Below are positions 1-8,475 of a stretch of 64,000 bases of DNA, in pieces; position 1 is the first letter of the stretch; each line of letters begins with the position of its first letter. The translations under genes and the position numbers were made by a program. The notes under the pieces were generated by a model. The model saw nothing but the letters and a program-made list of their open reading frames with translations, was not told the DNA's origin and searched no databases. Source of the stretch: Solimonas aquatica. GTDB taxonomy: Bacteria > Pseudomonadota > Gammaproteobacteria > Nevskiales > Nevskiaceae. The stretch lies in the NCBI RefSeq assembly GCF_900111015.1, contig NZ_FOFS01000010.1, positions 124,001 through 188,000 on the forward strand, written 5' to 3'.

Positions 1-505
1 TGGTGGACAGGCAGAGCTTGATGTCCGGCGCCTGTTCCTGCAGCAACTGGAACGTCTTGAAGGTCTTGGCCGGATTGGCCAGCGCATCGCCAGGGCCGGC
101 GATGCCCAGCACCGTCATCTGCGGAATCGCGCTGGCCACCGCCAACACCTTCTTCACCGCCTGCTCGGGCGTGAGCTTCTGCGAGACCACGCCGGGGCGC
201 GACTCATTGCTGCAGTCGTACTTGCGATTGCAGTAATTGCACTGGATGTTGCAGGCCGGCGCCACCGCCACATGCATGCGCGCGTAATGGTGATGCGCTT
301 CCTCGGAATAGCAGGGATGGTTCTTGACCTTCTCCCAGATATGCGCCGGCATATCGTCCGGACCCGCCGCCGAACCGCAACTGGATTTTCCGGAGCCACC
401 GCTGCTGGAGCAGCCACTGCTGCTGGGCTCGCTCTGTGCACGGCCGCTCTTGAGCAGCGAGTCCAGCGAGATGTAGGTGGACGAACTCTTGGCACTGGCA
501 GACAT
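1..505 (-). CDS. nifB: NifB, FeMo-cofactor biosynthesis radical SAM protein (N-terminal part; C-terminus beyond the left edge)
   Basis: NifB builds NifB-co, the 8Fe-9S-carbide precursor of FeMo-co, from [4Fe-4S] clusters by radical SAM chemistry. The visible 168 residues start [10 protein letters not shown], pass through a Ser/Gly/Cys-rich leader, and reach the radical SAM motif C-x3-C-x2-C at Cys85/Cys89/Cys92 inside [14 protein letters not shown]. The following [12 protein letters not shown] stretch and the GPGDALAN segment are typical of NifB. The ATG at 505 has an AGGGGA ribosome site a few bases upstream, and the start lies about 45 nt below a sigma-54 promoter. The 3' part, including any NifX-like domain, is outside the window. 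Identification is secure. Confidence 0.96.
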   Translation of the reverse strand, partial: MSASAKSSSTYISLDSLLKSGRAQSEPSSSGCSSSGGSGKSSCGSAAGPDDMPAHIWEKVKNHPCYSEEAHHHYARMHVAVAPACNIQCNYCNRKYDCSNESRPGVVSQKLTPEQAVKKVLAVASAIPQMTVLGIAGPGDALANPAKTFKTFQLLQEQAPDIKLCLST

Positions 506-560
506 CGGCACAATCCCCTGGCTTGATTCCGGCCGTCTCGCGGCCCTTCAGGGCTTGCTT

Positions 561-576
561 TGCGAAGGCCGTGCCA
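561..576 (-). promoter_or_regulatory. sigma-54 (-24/-12) promoter of nifB
   Basis: On the minus strand this reads TGGCACGGCCTTCGCA, matching TGGCACG-N4-TTGCA except for one T to C change in the -12 box. GG and GC have the required 12-base offset. The predicted +1 is near 550, giving a leader of about 45 nt to the nifB ATG. Confidence 0.85.
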
Positions 577-621
577 GCGTCCTTGTTCTTGTTTTATTTC
601 ATTTTGTTTCCATGGCACCTG

Positions 622-637
622 TGTCGGCTTCCGGACA
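622..637. promoter_or_regulatory. NifA upstream activator sequence (TGT-N10-ACA) for nifB
   Basis: TGT at 622-624 and ACA at 635-637 are separated by exactly ten bases, the classical NifA-binding pattern. It lies about 46 bp upstream of the -24 box of the nifB promoter, within the usual working distance for NifA acting through DNA looping. Confidence 0.75.
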
Positions 638-638
638 A

Positions 639-823
639 TCGCGACATCGCGAACGGATTAGCAAGTTGATGCAAAAGTGCATTCCTGCACTTTTGCATGT
701 CGCTTCGAAAAGGCGTGACTTTTCTCCGCTCCCGACAATCAATCGCTTGCAACGCCTGATTGTCGTTGGCACATCCCTGTGCCAAGTACAGGGCGATACA
801 AAACGAGTTTTGCATCACCCTGT
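639..823. repeat. Cluster of five different hairpins between fmdB and nifB
   Basis: Five palindromes follow one another: 639-652 (5-bp arms, loop ACAT), 669-698 (perfect 13-bp arms, loop TTCC), 733-765 (9-bp arms, 15-nt loop), 768-783 (6-bp arms, loop TCCC) and 788-823 (16-bp arms with two mismatches, loop CGAG). The last touches the fmdB stop codon at 823. The arms are not copies of one another, so this is a row of structures, not a tandem repeat. It fills the non-coding stretch 506-822 together with the nifB promoter and activator site. Confidence 0.75.
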
Positions 824-1053
824 TAGATGCGCGAACGTTCCTTCTTCGAGTAATGACTGAAATGCCCTTCGCGCGCGGCCTGCTTGCGCGCACGCTGGAC
901 GATGGCCTTGGCGCGTCCGGGCGCCGCCGGCGCAGAGAGCAGTTTCTGCAGCTTGCGGCCACCGCAATTCGGACACACCGGTTTGGCATCGCCGCTGATC
1001 AGGAGTTCGCAATTCTGCTCACAGCTCGGGCAGTGATAATCGTAAAGCGGCAT
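823..1053 (-). CDS. FmdB-family zinc-ribbon protein
   Basis: A 76-residue protein beginning MPLYDYHCPSCEQ, the signature of the FmdB/CxxC_CxxC zinc-ribbon family. Two CxxC pairs (Cys8/Cys11 and Cys27/Cys30) should hold one zinc, and the C-terminal half is basic (Arg/Lys-rich). The ATG at 1053 is preceded by GGAAGGAAA. The frame stays open to 1134, but the family N-terminus and the ribosome site fix the start at 1053. The gene has its own sigma-54-type promoter and lies between nifB and the molbindin, so it probably belongs to the nif regulon. The molecular function of the family is not firmly known. Confidence 0.88.
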   Translation of the reverse strand: MPLYDYHCPSCEQNCELLISGDAKPVCPNCGGRKLQKLLSAPAAPGRAKAIVQRARKQAAREGHFSHYSKKERSRI

Positions 1054-1094
1054 TGGTGGATTTCCTTCCATTGACGAAGCACGGGAACGCCGGG

Positions 1095-1110
1095 TGCAAT
1101 AACAATGCCG
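1095..1110 (-). promoter_or_regulatory. Candidate sigma-54 promoter of the fmdB-like gene
   Basis: The minus strand reads CGGCATTGTTATTGCA: GGCA in the -24 box, a perfect TTGCA in the -12 box, and the correct 12-base offset. The predicted +1 is near 1084, about 30 nt before the ATG. No TGT-N10-ACA site is visible just upstream. Confidence 0.65.
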
Positions 1111-1202
1111 CCTTGGCTTCTTGATCCATATCATGGCTGCGCGGCGGATTTCGGCTTAGGGTTTTGCATTCCAGTCGTAACAACAACGGGAGCCTTTTCA
1201 CC

Positions 1203-1409
1203 ATGAAGCTCAGCGCGCGAAACGCCCTCAAGGGCAAAGTCGAAAAGCTCAACCGCGGCGCCGTGACCACCACAGTCCGCATCGACGTCGGCAACGGCAT
1301 TCACCTCACCTCCTCCATCACCAACGATGCCGCCGATGATCTGGCGCTGAAGGTGGGCGATGAGGTCACGGCGATCATCAAGTCTTCCGACGTCATCGTC
1401 GGCAAGTAA
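1203..1409 (+). CDS. Molbindin, single Mop-domain molybdate-binding protein
   Basis: A 68-residue protein (MKLSARNALKGKVEKL...) consisting of a single Mop domain (TOBE/molybdopterin-binding OB fold). Small molbindins assemble into hexamers that store molybdate in the cytoplasm. The N-terminal SARNALKGKV and the central VTAIIKSSDVIVGK are family hallmarks. The ATG follows GGGAGCC. It is divergent from the fmdB-like gene and converges on modE across a long repeat. In a nif cluster the likely role is buffering molybdenum for FeMo-co synthesis. Confidence 0.9.
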   Translation: MKLSARNALKGKVEKLNRGAVTTTVRIDVGNGIHLTSSITNDAADDLALKVGDEVTAIIKSSDVIVGK

Positions 1410-1424
1410 AGCAAGCGGCGCTTT

Positions 1425-2145
1425 TTATTCATGCTGTAGCTCGTCTGGCGGCTTGCGCGCACCAGTGCTGTAAGCTGTCTGGCCCTGCTGTTGTTGCTTA
1501 GGCGCGTGAGCGCCGTAAGCCGCCATGGTTTTGCTGTTGCTTCTGGGTTTTTTGCTCGATCTGGCCCTCGTTTCGTGCGCCTTCGGCGCCCGAGGTACTT
1601 CTCTTTGCTCGTGCAAAGAGAAGTACCCAAGAGAAAGCACGCCCTACGCCTCGCATCCGTCGCCGCTGACGCGGCGCCGGCAGCCTGCGCTGCTCGCGTG
1701 CTCGGGGCCGTTGCAGACGCGCCATCCCTGGCGCGACTGCAACTGAGCCGGACTTCGTGTCCGGCTCTCCCACTGCGCTCGCTGCGCTGCTCGGTGCGAG
1801 GCAAAGGGGGTTTAAAAGCAAAGCCAAAGCAACAGCAAAGCGACGCTCATCGCTCGAAGCTGCTGTGGCTTTTGACTTCGGGGTCCCCGTCTCTGGCGCT
1901 GAGCTGTGCGGCGAGCGCAGGGGAGAGCCGCCCAGGAAGGGCGGCTCAGTTGCGGCCACGCCATGGATGGCGTGTCCGCAACGGCCCCGAGCACGTTGCA
2001 CAGCTCAGGGACCCGCGTAGCGGGCGCCGGAGCCGGGGTGTGCTTTCTTTTGGTTCCTTTTCTTTGCACAAGCAAAGAGCGAAGCGACCTACGGGGGAGG
2101 CTTCGCGGACTCCGCCGCCGAAGGGCGGTGGAAGAAGCCAATAGA
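1425..2145. repeat. Long mosaic inverted repeat, copy A
   Basis: This stretch of about 720 bp fills the gap between the molbindin and modE. It is nearly mirror-symmetric around 1840. From left to right it carries a perfect 15-bp-arm hairpin (1594-1627, loop TCGT), an AGAGAAAGCAC block, a GCCATCCCTGGC palindrome, a GAGCCGGA...TCCGGCTC hairpin, the centre, then the same modules in reverse (GAGCCGCC hairpin, GCCATGGATGGC, GTGCTTTCT, and an imperfect TTTGC...GCAAA hairpin near 2065-2090). A second copy lies inverted at 15985-16640. Open frames across it differ from copy to copy and look like chance frames in GC-rich DNA. Confidence 0.88.
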
Positions 2146-2173
2146 TCGAGCATCACACTAAGCCCACCTGCTT

Positions 2174-2965
2174 CTAACCAGGCACGCCGAGAATCACATC
2201 GGACGCCGAAAAACTCAGAATCACACGCTCACCACAGGCCAGCCCCCGCGACACCGCCAGCGGCGAGGCCGCGACCGCCGTGAGACCGTGTCCGAGATCC
2301 ACCATGAGCTCCACGTAGTGCTCATCGCTGCACAGGGCCCGGACCACGCCTTCAAGCCGGTTCAGAATCAGCGCCGCATCACGCCCTCGCGGATCGGATT
2401 CCCCGGGTTGCAGCACGCGTAGCGCCGGCGCCTTGACCAGCGCCACCACCTCGCTGCCGGGCTTCAGCTCCAGCGCTTCCACGCTGCTGCGCGTCAGCAT
2501 CGCGTGCAGGCGCAGCTCGCCGCGCAGACGCAGCACGATCTCCTCCTGCAAGGCCTCGCCGCCGATGGCCTCCACGCGCGCGAAGAACTGATTGCGCGCG
2601 CTGGTGCGCACCGTGACGCGGTCCAGCAGACGCAGATCATCGGCAAAACTGCCGCCCAGCTGCTTGAGCAGACGGGCCTCGGCCTGCTGCATCACCAGCA
2701 AGGCCACCGACAGACGCCGGCCGCGCGGCGTCAGGCGGATGCCGCCGCCGATATCCCCGGCGATCCATTCCGCCAGCGGCTCGCTGCCCAGATTGTTGAG
2801 TTCGCGCACCGCGCGCTGCGCCGACTCGGTGTCTTCGCGCCGCACCGGCAGCACGTCCACCTGCGTGGCGCGCTGCAGCCAGCGCAGCCGCTGGTGATTG
2901 CCCAGCTCCTCACGCTGCGTGCGTCGCGCCAGCGACAGCGAAAAAAGATCGTCGCTCATATCCAT
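2174..2965 (-). CDS. modE: ModE-like molybdate-responsive regulator with two Mop domains
   Basis: 263 residues. The N-terminal ~100 residues resemble the ModE winged helix (RAVRELNNLGSEPL followed by GGGIRLTPRG, the ModE wing). Two consecutive Mop domains follow, roughly residues 120-190 and 195-262, the second ending SFSASDVILGVPG. ModE dimers bind molybdate in the Mop pair and then repress or activate molybdenum genes. The gene starts 27 nt after the nifA stop with no clear Shine-Dalgarno sequence; an in-frame ATG two codons further is equally possible. The helix-turn-helix is more divergent than the Mop part, so the DNA target may differ from enterobacterial ModE. Confidence 0.85.
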   Translation of the reverse strand: MDMSDDLFSLSLARRTQREELGNHQRLRWLQRATQVDVLPVRREDTESAQRAVRELNNLGSEPLAEWIAGDIGGGIRLTPRGRRLSVALLVMQQAEARLLKQLGGSFADDLRLLDRVTVRTSARNQFFARVEAIGGEALQEEIVLRLRGELRLHAMLTRSSVEALELKPGSEVVALVKAPALRVLQPGESDPRGRDAALILNRLEGVVRALCSDEHYVELMVDLGHGLTAVAASPLAVSRGLACGERVILSFSASDVILGVPG

Positions 2966-2992
2966 CCGGATTTTTCATGGCGCGCACAGCCT

Positions 2993-4693
<1,701 letters not shown>

Positions 4694-4894
4694 GCCTGGC
4701 TCCGGTTCTGGACTGCGCATGTCACCGTGCTGACGCGCACCTTGACCTGCGTCAATTGCGCGAAGCATTTACGCCTCGTCGCCACCTTGCTCGTTGCTGG
4801 GTTCATATGTCCTTTCAAGCAATCAACATTCCAAAAGCCGCTATCGGATGCCGGGATCAGTCAGGACTGCGGCAATCACGTATCCGCGCGGCTC

Positions 4895-4910
4895 CGGCAT
4901 GTTCGTTGCG
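4895..4910 (+). promoter_or_regulatory. sigma-54 promoter of nifQ
   Basis: CGGCATGTTCGTTGCG matches TGGCACG-N4-TTGCA at GGCA, G and TTGC with correct spacing. The predicted +1 is near 4921, 31 nt before the nifQ ATG. It lies in the 258-bp nifA-nifQ divergent region. No perfect TGT-N10-ACA site was found there, and no convincing promoter could be read for nifA. Confidence 0.75.
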
Positions 4911-4951
4911 GCACCATGCCAGTGCCGCCTTGCTTCATAGGAGTGCCCATC

Positions 4952-5536
4952 ATGTCCGCCAACCCCCATGCCGCGCTCATCAGCACCGCCGCCACGCTGC
5001 TGGATGGTGCGTTCGAGCGCGACAATTCCGTCTGCCTGGCGATTGCCGGCACCATTGCGACTGCAATCGCTCACGGCCTGCCGCGCACGCAATGGCTGCG
5101 CGGCCTGCAAGCTGCCGATGGACAAGGCTTGATGGAAACTCTGTTTCCAGGGGCTGCGCCCGATCTCGCACCAATCAGTCCTTCGCAGGTGGACGACGAA
5201 GAACTGCAGGCCGAATTCGACGATCTGCTGCGCCTGCTGCTGGAAGCCGCGGCGCCGGCCGATGACGTCCGCCGCTATCTGGCCTGCGCCATCGCCAGCG
5301 CCTCCCTGTTCGACAACCACCTCTGGCAGGACCTGCAGCTGCCCAACCGCACGGTGCTTTCACAACTGCTGAACCAGCACTTCCCGAACCTGGCGCGGCG
5401 CAATACCGGCAACATGCGCTGGAAGGCCTTCTTCTACAAACAGCTCTGCGAACGCGCCGGCCAGGTCTGCCGCGCGCCCTCCTGCGGTGCCTGCGACGAC
5501 TACGCGCTCTGCTTCGGCAGCGAGGAAGGCGGCTGA
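4952..5536 (+). CDS. nifQ: NifQ, molybdenum donor for FeMo-co assembly
   Basis: 194 residues, ATG preceded by AGGAG. The C-terminal motif C-x4-C-x2-C-x5-C (Cys173, Cys178, Cys181, Cys187) is diagnostic for NifQ, whose Mo-Fe-S cluster delivers molybdenum to the NifEN/NifH assembly complex. NMRWKAFFYKQLCE, just before the motif, is also typical. The gene is divergent from nifA and is preceded by a sigma-54 promoter. A GC-rich inverted repeat follows the stop. Confidence 0.95.
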   Translation: MSANPHAALISTAATLLDGAFERDNSVCLAIAGTIATAIAHGLPRTQWLRGLQAADGQGLMETLFPGAAPDLAPISPSQVDDEELQAEFDDLLRLLLEAAAPADDVRRYLACAIASASLFDNHLWQDLQLPNRTVLSQLLNQHFPNLARRNTGNMRWKAFFYKQLCERAGQVCRAPSCGACDDYALCFGSEEGG

Positions 5537-5545
5537 CCGCCGAAA

Positions 5546-5572
5546 GCCCGGCCAGCCCGCTCGGGGCCGGGC
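5546..5572 (+). terminator. GC-rich stem-loop after nifQ, possible terminator
   Basis: GCCCGGCC at 5546-5553 pairs perfectly with GGCCGGGC at 5565-5572 across an 11-nt loop, 10 nt past the nifQ stop. There is no real T-tract, so termination is uncertain. Confidence 0.4.
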
Positions 5573-5589
5573 GTTCCCGGCCTTGTGGC

Positions 5590-5607
5590 TATGCAATATT
5601 TTGCATA
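5590..5607. promoter_or_regulatory. Palindromic operator candidate before the nitronate monooxygenase-padR pair
   Basis: TATGCAA-TATT-TTGCATA is a perfect 7-bp-arm inverted repeat overlapping the -35 region of the promoter at 5601-5629. The adjacent PadR-family regulator in the same transcription unit is the obvious candidate to bind it, which would give autoregulation. This link is inferred from position only. Confidence 0.5.
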
Positions 5608-5629
5608 TTGAAAAACTTTCACCTATAGT
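5601..5629 (+). promoter_or_regulatory. Probable sigma-70 promoter of the nitronate monooxygenase-padR unit
   Basis: A weak -35 (TTGCAT, 5601-5606) and a -10 TATAGT (5624-5629) are separated by 17 bp in an AT-rich island. The -10 is one base from consensus. The gene starts at 5664. Confidence 0.5.
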
Positions 5630-5663
5630 GCTGCGCACTACCTTTTTTCATTCGAGTATCGTC

Positions 5664-6635
5664 ATGGCTCTTCCTGAAGTGCTGCGCGGCAAGCTGCGCC
5701 TGCCGGTGGTGGGTTCGCCGCTGTTCATCATCTCCAATCCGGATCTGGTCATCGCCCAGTGCAAGGCCGGCGTGGTGGGCTCCTTCCCGGCGCTCAATGC
5801 CCGCCCGGCCGAGCAGCTGGCAGCCTGGCTGCAGCGCATCAACGAGGAGCTGGACCGTCACAACCAGGCGCATCCGGACACGCCGGCCGCGCCTTACGCG
5901 GTCAACCAGATCGTGCACAAGTCCAACAATCGCCTGCAGCACGATCTGGAGATGTGCGTGAAGTACAAGGTGCCGGTGGTGATCACCTCGCTGGGCGCGC
6001 GCGAGGACGTCAACCAGGCCGTGCATTCCTACGGCGGCATCACCCTGCACGACGTCATCAACAACAAGTTTGCGAAGAAGGCCGTCGAGAAGGGCGCCGA
6101 CGGCCTGATCGCGGTGGCCACCGGTGCCGGTGGTCATGCCGGGCGGCTCTCGCCCTTCCCGCTGATTCAGGAAATCCGTGAATGGTTTGAGGGTCCGCTG
6201 CTGCTGTCCGGCGCCATCGCCAACGGCAGCTCGATTCTCGCCGCGCAGGCCATGGGCGCCGACCTCGCCTACATCGGCTCGGCCTTCATCGCCACGCACG
6301 AGGCCAATGCCAGCGAGCGCTACAAGCAGTGCATCGTCGATTGCGGCGCCGACGACATCGTCTACTCCAATCTCTTCACCGGCGTGCACGGCAATTATCT
6401 GCGGCCCTCCATCGTCGCCGCCGGCATGGACCCCGACAATCTGCCGGAATCCGATCCCAGCAAGATGGACTTCGGCTCCGGCGGCAACACCGACGCCAAG
6501 GCCTGGAAGGACATCTGGGGCTGCGGCCAGGGCATCGGCGCGGTGAAGTCGGTGCTCTCCGCCGCTGAACTGGTGGCGCGCCTGCAGCGCGAATACCAGC
6601 AGGCCCGCGAGCGCCTGCTGCGTCCGGCGGCCTGA
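5664..6635 (+). CDS. Nitronate monooxygenase family flavoprotein
   Basis: 323 residues, FMN-dependent TIM-barrel family formerly called 2-nitropropane dioxygenases, which oxidise alkyl nitronates. Seen: N-terminal LPVVGSPLFIISNPDLV, the phosphate-binding region GAGGHAG at 154-160 with His158 at the position of the catalytic histidine, and GADLAYIGSAF near 198-208. The ATG at 5664 follows GAGTATCGTC, a weak ribosome site. The padR-type gene begins 13 nt after the stop. It is not a known nif gene; it may be an unrelated detoxification unit lodged in the cluster, or may deal with reactive nitrogen species. The substrate is unknown. Confidence 0.88.
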   Translation: MALPEVLRGKLRLPVVGSPLFIISNPDLVIAQCKAGVVGSFPALNARPAEQLAAWLQRINEELDRHNQAHPDTPAAPYAVNQIVHKSNNRLQHDLEMCVKYKVPVVITSLGAREDVNQAVHSYGGITLHDVINNKFAKKAVEKGADGLIAVATGAGGHAGRLSPFPLIQEIREWFEGPLLLSGAIANGSSILAAQAMGADLAYIGSAFIATHEANASERYKQCIVDCGADDIVYSNLFTGVHGNYLRPSIVAAGMDPDNLPESDPSKMDFGSGGNTDAKAWKDIWGCGQGIGAVKSVLSAAELVARLQREYQQARERLLRPAA

Positions 6636-6648
6636 AACGGAGCGGCCG

Positions 6649-7266
6649 GTGGCGCTGGCACATGCGATTCTGGTGTCACTGCTCGACCGGCCGCACTCCG
6701 GCTACGATCTCGCCAAGCGCTTCGACCAGACCGTCGGCTACTTCTGGAAAGCCAGCCATCAGCAGATCTACCTGGAGCTGCACAAACTGGCCGAAAGCGG
6801 GCTGATCAGCGCCGAGCGCGTGGTGCAGGACGTGCGCCCCAACCGCATCGTCTACCAGCTCACGGCCCTGGGCGAAGACGCCCTGCACTCCTGGATCGAA
6901 GAGCCCACGGAGCCGCCGAGCTACAAGGAAGAACTGCTGGTCAAGCTGTTCGCGCTCGGCACCGCCGACCCCGCCGTGCTGCTGAACGAGATCGGCAAGC
7001 GCCTGCATTTTCACGAACAACGCCTGGCGCATTATCAGCAGGTGATGCAGGCGCACTATCCGGTGCCTGAAAAACTCAGTGCCCGCAAACGCGGGCATTA
7101 CCTGGGCCTGCGCCTGGGCGTGCTGTTCGAGGAAAGCGTGGTGCGCTGGTGTCAGGAAGCCACCAGCATGGTGAGCCCGCTGGCGAGCGCGGCAGTGAAG
7201 TCTGCAAAGCCGCGCAGCGCGAAACCGGCCATCCGCAAGACCGGGACCAGGCGCAAGACGCTCTAG
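6649..7266 (+). CDS. PadR-family transcriptional regulator
   Basis: 205 residues with a GTG start preceded by GGAG, 13 nt after the monooxygenase stop. The N-terminal winged helix (about 1-85) carries the PadR signatures LVSLLDRPHSGYDLAKRFD and GYFWKASHQQIYLELHKL. A helical effector/dimerisation domain spans about 95-170, and the tail is very basic (KSAKPRSAKPAIRKTGTRRK). PadR proteins are usually repressors released by small aromatic or toxic ligands. It probably controls the upstream monooxygenase through the palindrome at 5590-5607. Its end overlaps the convergent 7263-7766 gene by 4 nt. Confidence 0.9.
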   Translation: MALAHAILVSLLDRPHSGYDLAKRFDQTVGYFWKASHQQIYLELHKLAESGLISAERVVQDVRPNRIVYQLTALGEDALHSWIEEPTEPPSYKEELLVKLFALGTADPAVLLNEIGKRLHFHEQRLAHYQQVMQAHYPVPEKLSARKRGHYLGLRLGVLFEESVVRWCQEATSMVSPLASAAVKSAKPRSAKPAIRKTGTRRKTL

Positions 7267-7766
7267 ATCTTGCGTCGGCGTTTCGGCGCCGTGGCCTCGG
7301 CCAGCGCCTTCACCACATCACCGCCCACGCTGTCCTGCGGATCCAGCTCCTTGAGCTTGGCCAGCAGCTCGCGCGCCTCGTGCACGCCGCCAGCACGCAG
7401 GCGCAGAAAGGCCAGGGCCTTGAGCGTGAACAGCCAGAAGCGCGCCGGCCCGGGCTGCGCAAAATCCGCCTGTGTGATCAGCACGCGTTTCCAGTCCGCC
7501 GCCAGGCCAGCCTGCCGCGCCGCCTCGGCCAGTCCCTTGCGCGCCGCGCGCTCGGCTTCCAGCACCTCGCCCTGCGTGGCGTAGTGCTTGTAGAGCAGGT
7601 AGTAGACCGCCAGCGAGTCCGGCGCCGAAGCCCGCGCCGTCCACAGCAGCGCCTCGCGCTGAGCGGGCGGCGCGGCCTGCGCCTCTTCCAGCAGGCGCCG
7701 CACCACGGCCGGCAGGCGTCCCTCGCCGAACAGCATGCGCGAGACTTCGCCGGTGAGCAGGTTCAT
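7263..7766 (-). CDS. Small TPR-like helical protein of unknown function
   Basis: 167 residues, all-helical, with the sequence character of tetratricopeptide repeats: paired helices around SLAVYYLLYKHYATQGEVLEAERAARKGLAEA and FWLFTLKALAFLRLRAGGVHEARELLAKLKELDP. The tail is basic (APKRRRKI). No signal peptide or membrane segment. The start is at 7766, 48 nt below the ferritin-like gene on the same strand, suggesting co-transcription and perhaps a shared role. TPR proteins usually mediate protein contacts. No specific family name can be assigned from the sequence. Confidence 0.75.
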   Translation of the reverse strand: MNLLTGEVSRMLFGEGRLPAVVRRLLEEAQAAPPAQREALLWTARASAPDSLAVYYLLYKHYATQGEVLEAERAARKGLAEAARQAGLAADWKRVLITQADFAQPGPARFWLFTLKALAFLRLRAGGVHEARELLAKLKELDPQDSVGGDVVKALAEATAPKRRRKI

Positions 7767-7814
7767 GTCACCGCGCGGCGGCGGTCAGCCGGCCTGGCCG
7801 TCATCCGCGACATC

Positions 7815-8273
7815 TCAGCTCACCGCCAGCCGCGCCTGCCAGGCTTCGAGCTGATCGACGTGATCGGCTTCCTCGCTGGCGAACTCCTGCGCCATGCGCC
7901 GCACCTCGGGATCGCTGCTGCTCAGGCCCAGGGCCTTGTAATAGGCATAGCCCAGACGCTCCGCCTCCAGCGCCAGATTCATCGCCTGCACGGCGTCGAT
8001 CTGCGCATCCATGCCTTCCCACTTCACGGTTTCCGGGCTGCAGTCCTCGGGCCACTGCCACTCGTCCGCCGCCAGCTGCGGCAGCTGATGAAAGCCACCG
8101 CGCTGCATGGCTTCCTTCAGATGACGGCGCGAGAACTGCGCCATCTGCGCAAAGAAGCGCTGCACCTCGCGATTGCCGGCACTGCGCATGGCCTCGGCCA
8201 GGTCCTCATAGCGACGCGCGGCCTCGCGTTCGAGTTCGATGGCGTGGGCGAGGAATAGCTGGAGGTTGTTCAT
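7815..8273 (-). CDS. Ferritin-like/rubrerythrin-type four-helix protein
   Basis: 152 residues. Helices bear the carboxylate/histidine pattern of ferritin-like diiron proteins: AIELEREAARRYEDLA (residues 11-26), FSRRHLKEAM (47-56), a Glu-rich third helix (LALEAERLGYAYYKAL) and EFASEEADHVDQLEAW near the C-terminus. No rubredoxin-like Cys domain is present. Small proteins of this type recur in nif clusters, where protection against oxygen or peroxide, or iron handling, is plausible but unproven. It lies downstream of fixX across about 350 bp of repeats and directly upstream of the TPR-like gene. Confidence 0.82.
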   Translation of the reverse strand: MNNLQLFLAHAIELEREAARRYEDLAEAMRSAGNREVQRFFAQMAQFSRRHLKEAMQRGGFHQLPQLAADEWQWPEDCSPETVKWEGMDAQIDAVQAMNLALEAERLGYAYYKALGLSSSDPEVRRMAQEFASEEADHVDQLEAWQARLAVS

Positions 8274-8328
8274 GCTTTTTGAAGGCGGTTATTGGTGACT
8301 GGTGATTGGTGACTGATACGGAACAATT

Positions 8329-8463
8329 CCCTCTCCCCCATCGCAGCGCGATGGGGGAGAGGGTGAGGGTGAGAGGGCGCGCAGCCAGATCAAGCGATGC
8401 TGCTCTTTGCCAGTGCCCACCCCCTCACCCCAACCCTCTCCCCCAGCAAGCTGGGGGAGAGGG
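8329..8463. repeat. Pair of CCCTCTCCCCC-type hairpins in inverted arrangement
   Basis: Hairpin 1 (8329-8363) has perfect 16-bp arms and an AGC loop; hairpin 2 (8434-8463) has 14-bp arms and an AA loop. Both contain CCCTCTCCCCCA paired with TGGGGGAGAGGG, and the flanks (GTGAGGGTGAG and CTCACCCCAAC) mirror each other. This makes a larger inverted unit of a type common in proteobacterial intergenic DNA. Together with the element at 8476-8629 it fills the gene-free stretch 8274-8629; the rest (8274-8328) shows only short GGTGATTGGTGACTG direct repeats. Confidence 0.8.
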
Positions 8464-8475
8464 AGACAAGAAGCC

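Noticed and set aside
1155-1175. Possible sigma-54 promoter before the molbindin gene (GGCTTAGGGTTTTGCA)
   Set aside because: GG and GC are 13 rather than 12 bases apart, and the -24 box lacks further matches.
1491-2144. Open frames across repeat copies A and B (also 15976-16626)
   Set aside because: Both strands and several frames are open, the predicted peptides are Arg/Ser/Ala-rich, and the two copies do not preserve a common product; the DNA symmetry explains the pattern.
4694-4768. Longer NifA N-terminus starting at 4768 or 4720
   Set aside because: Neither start has a ribosome site as good as GGAG before 4693, and the extra residues have no family support.
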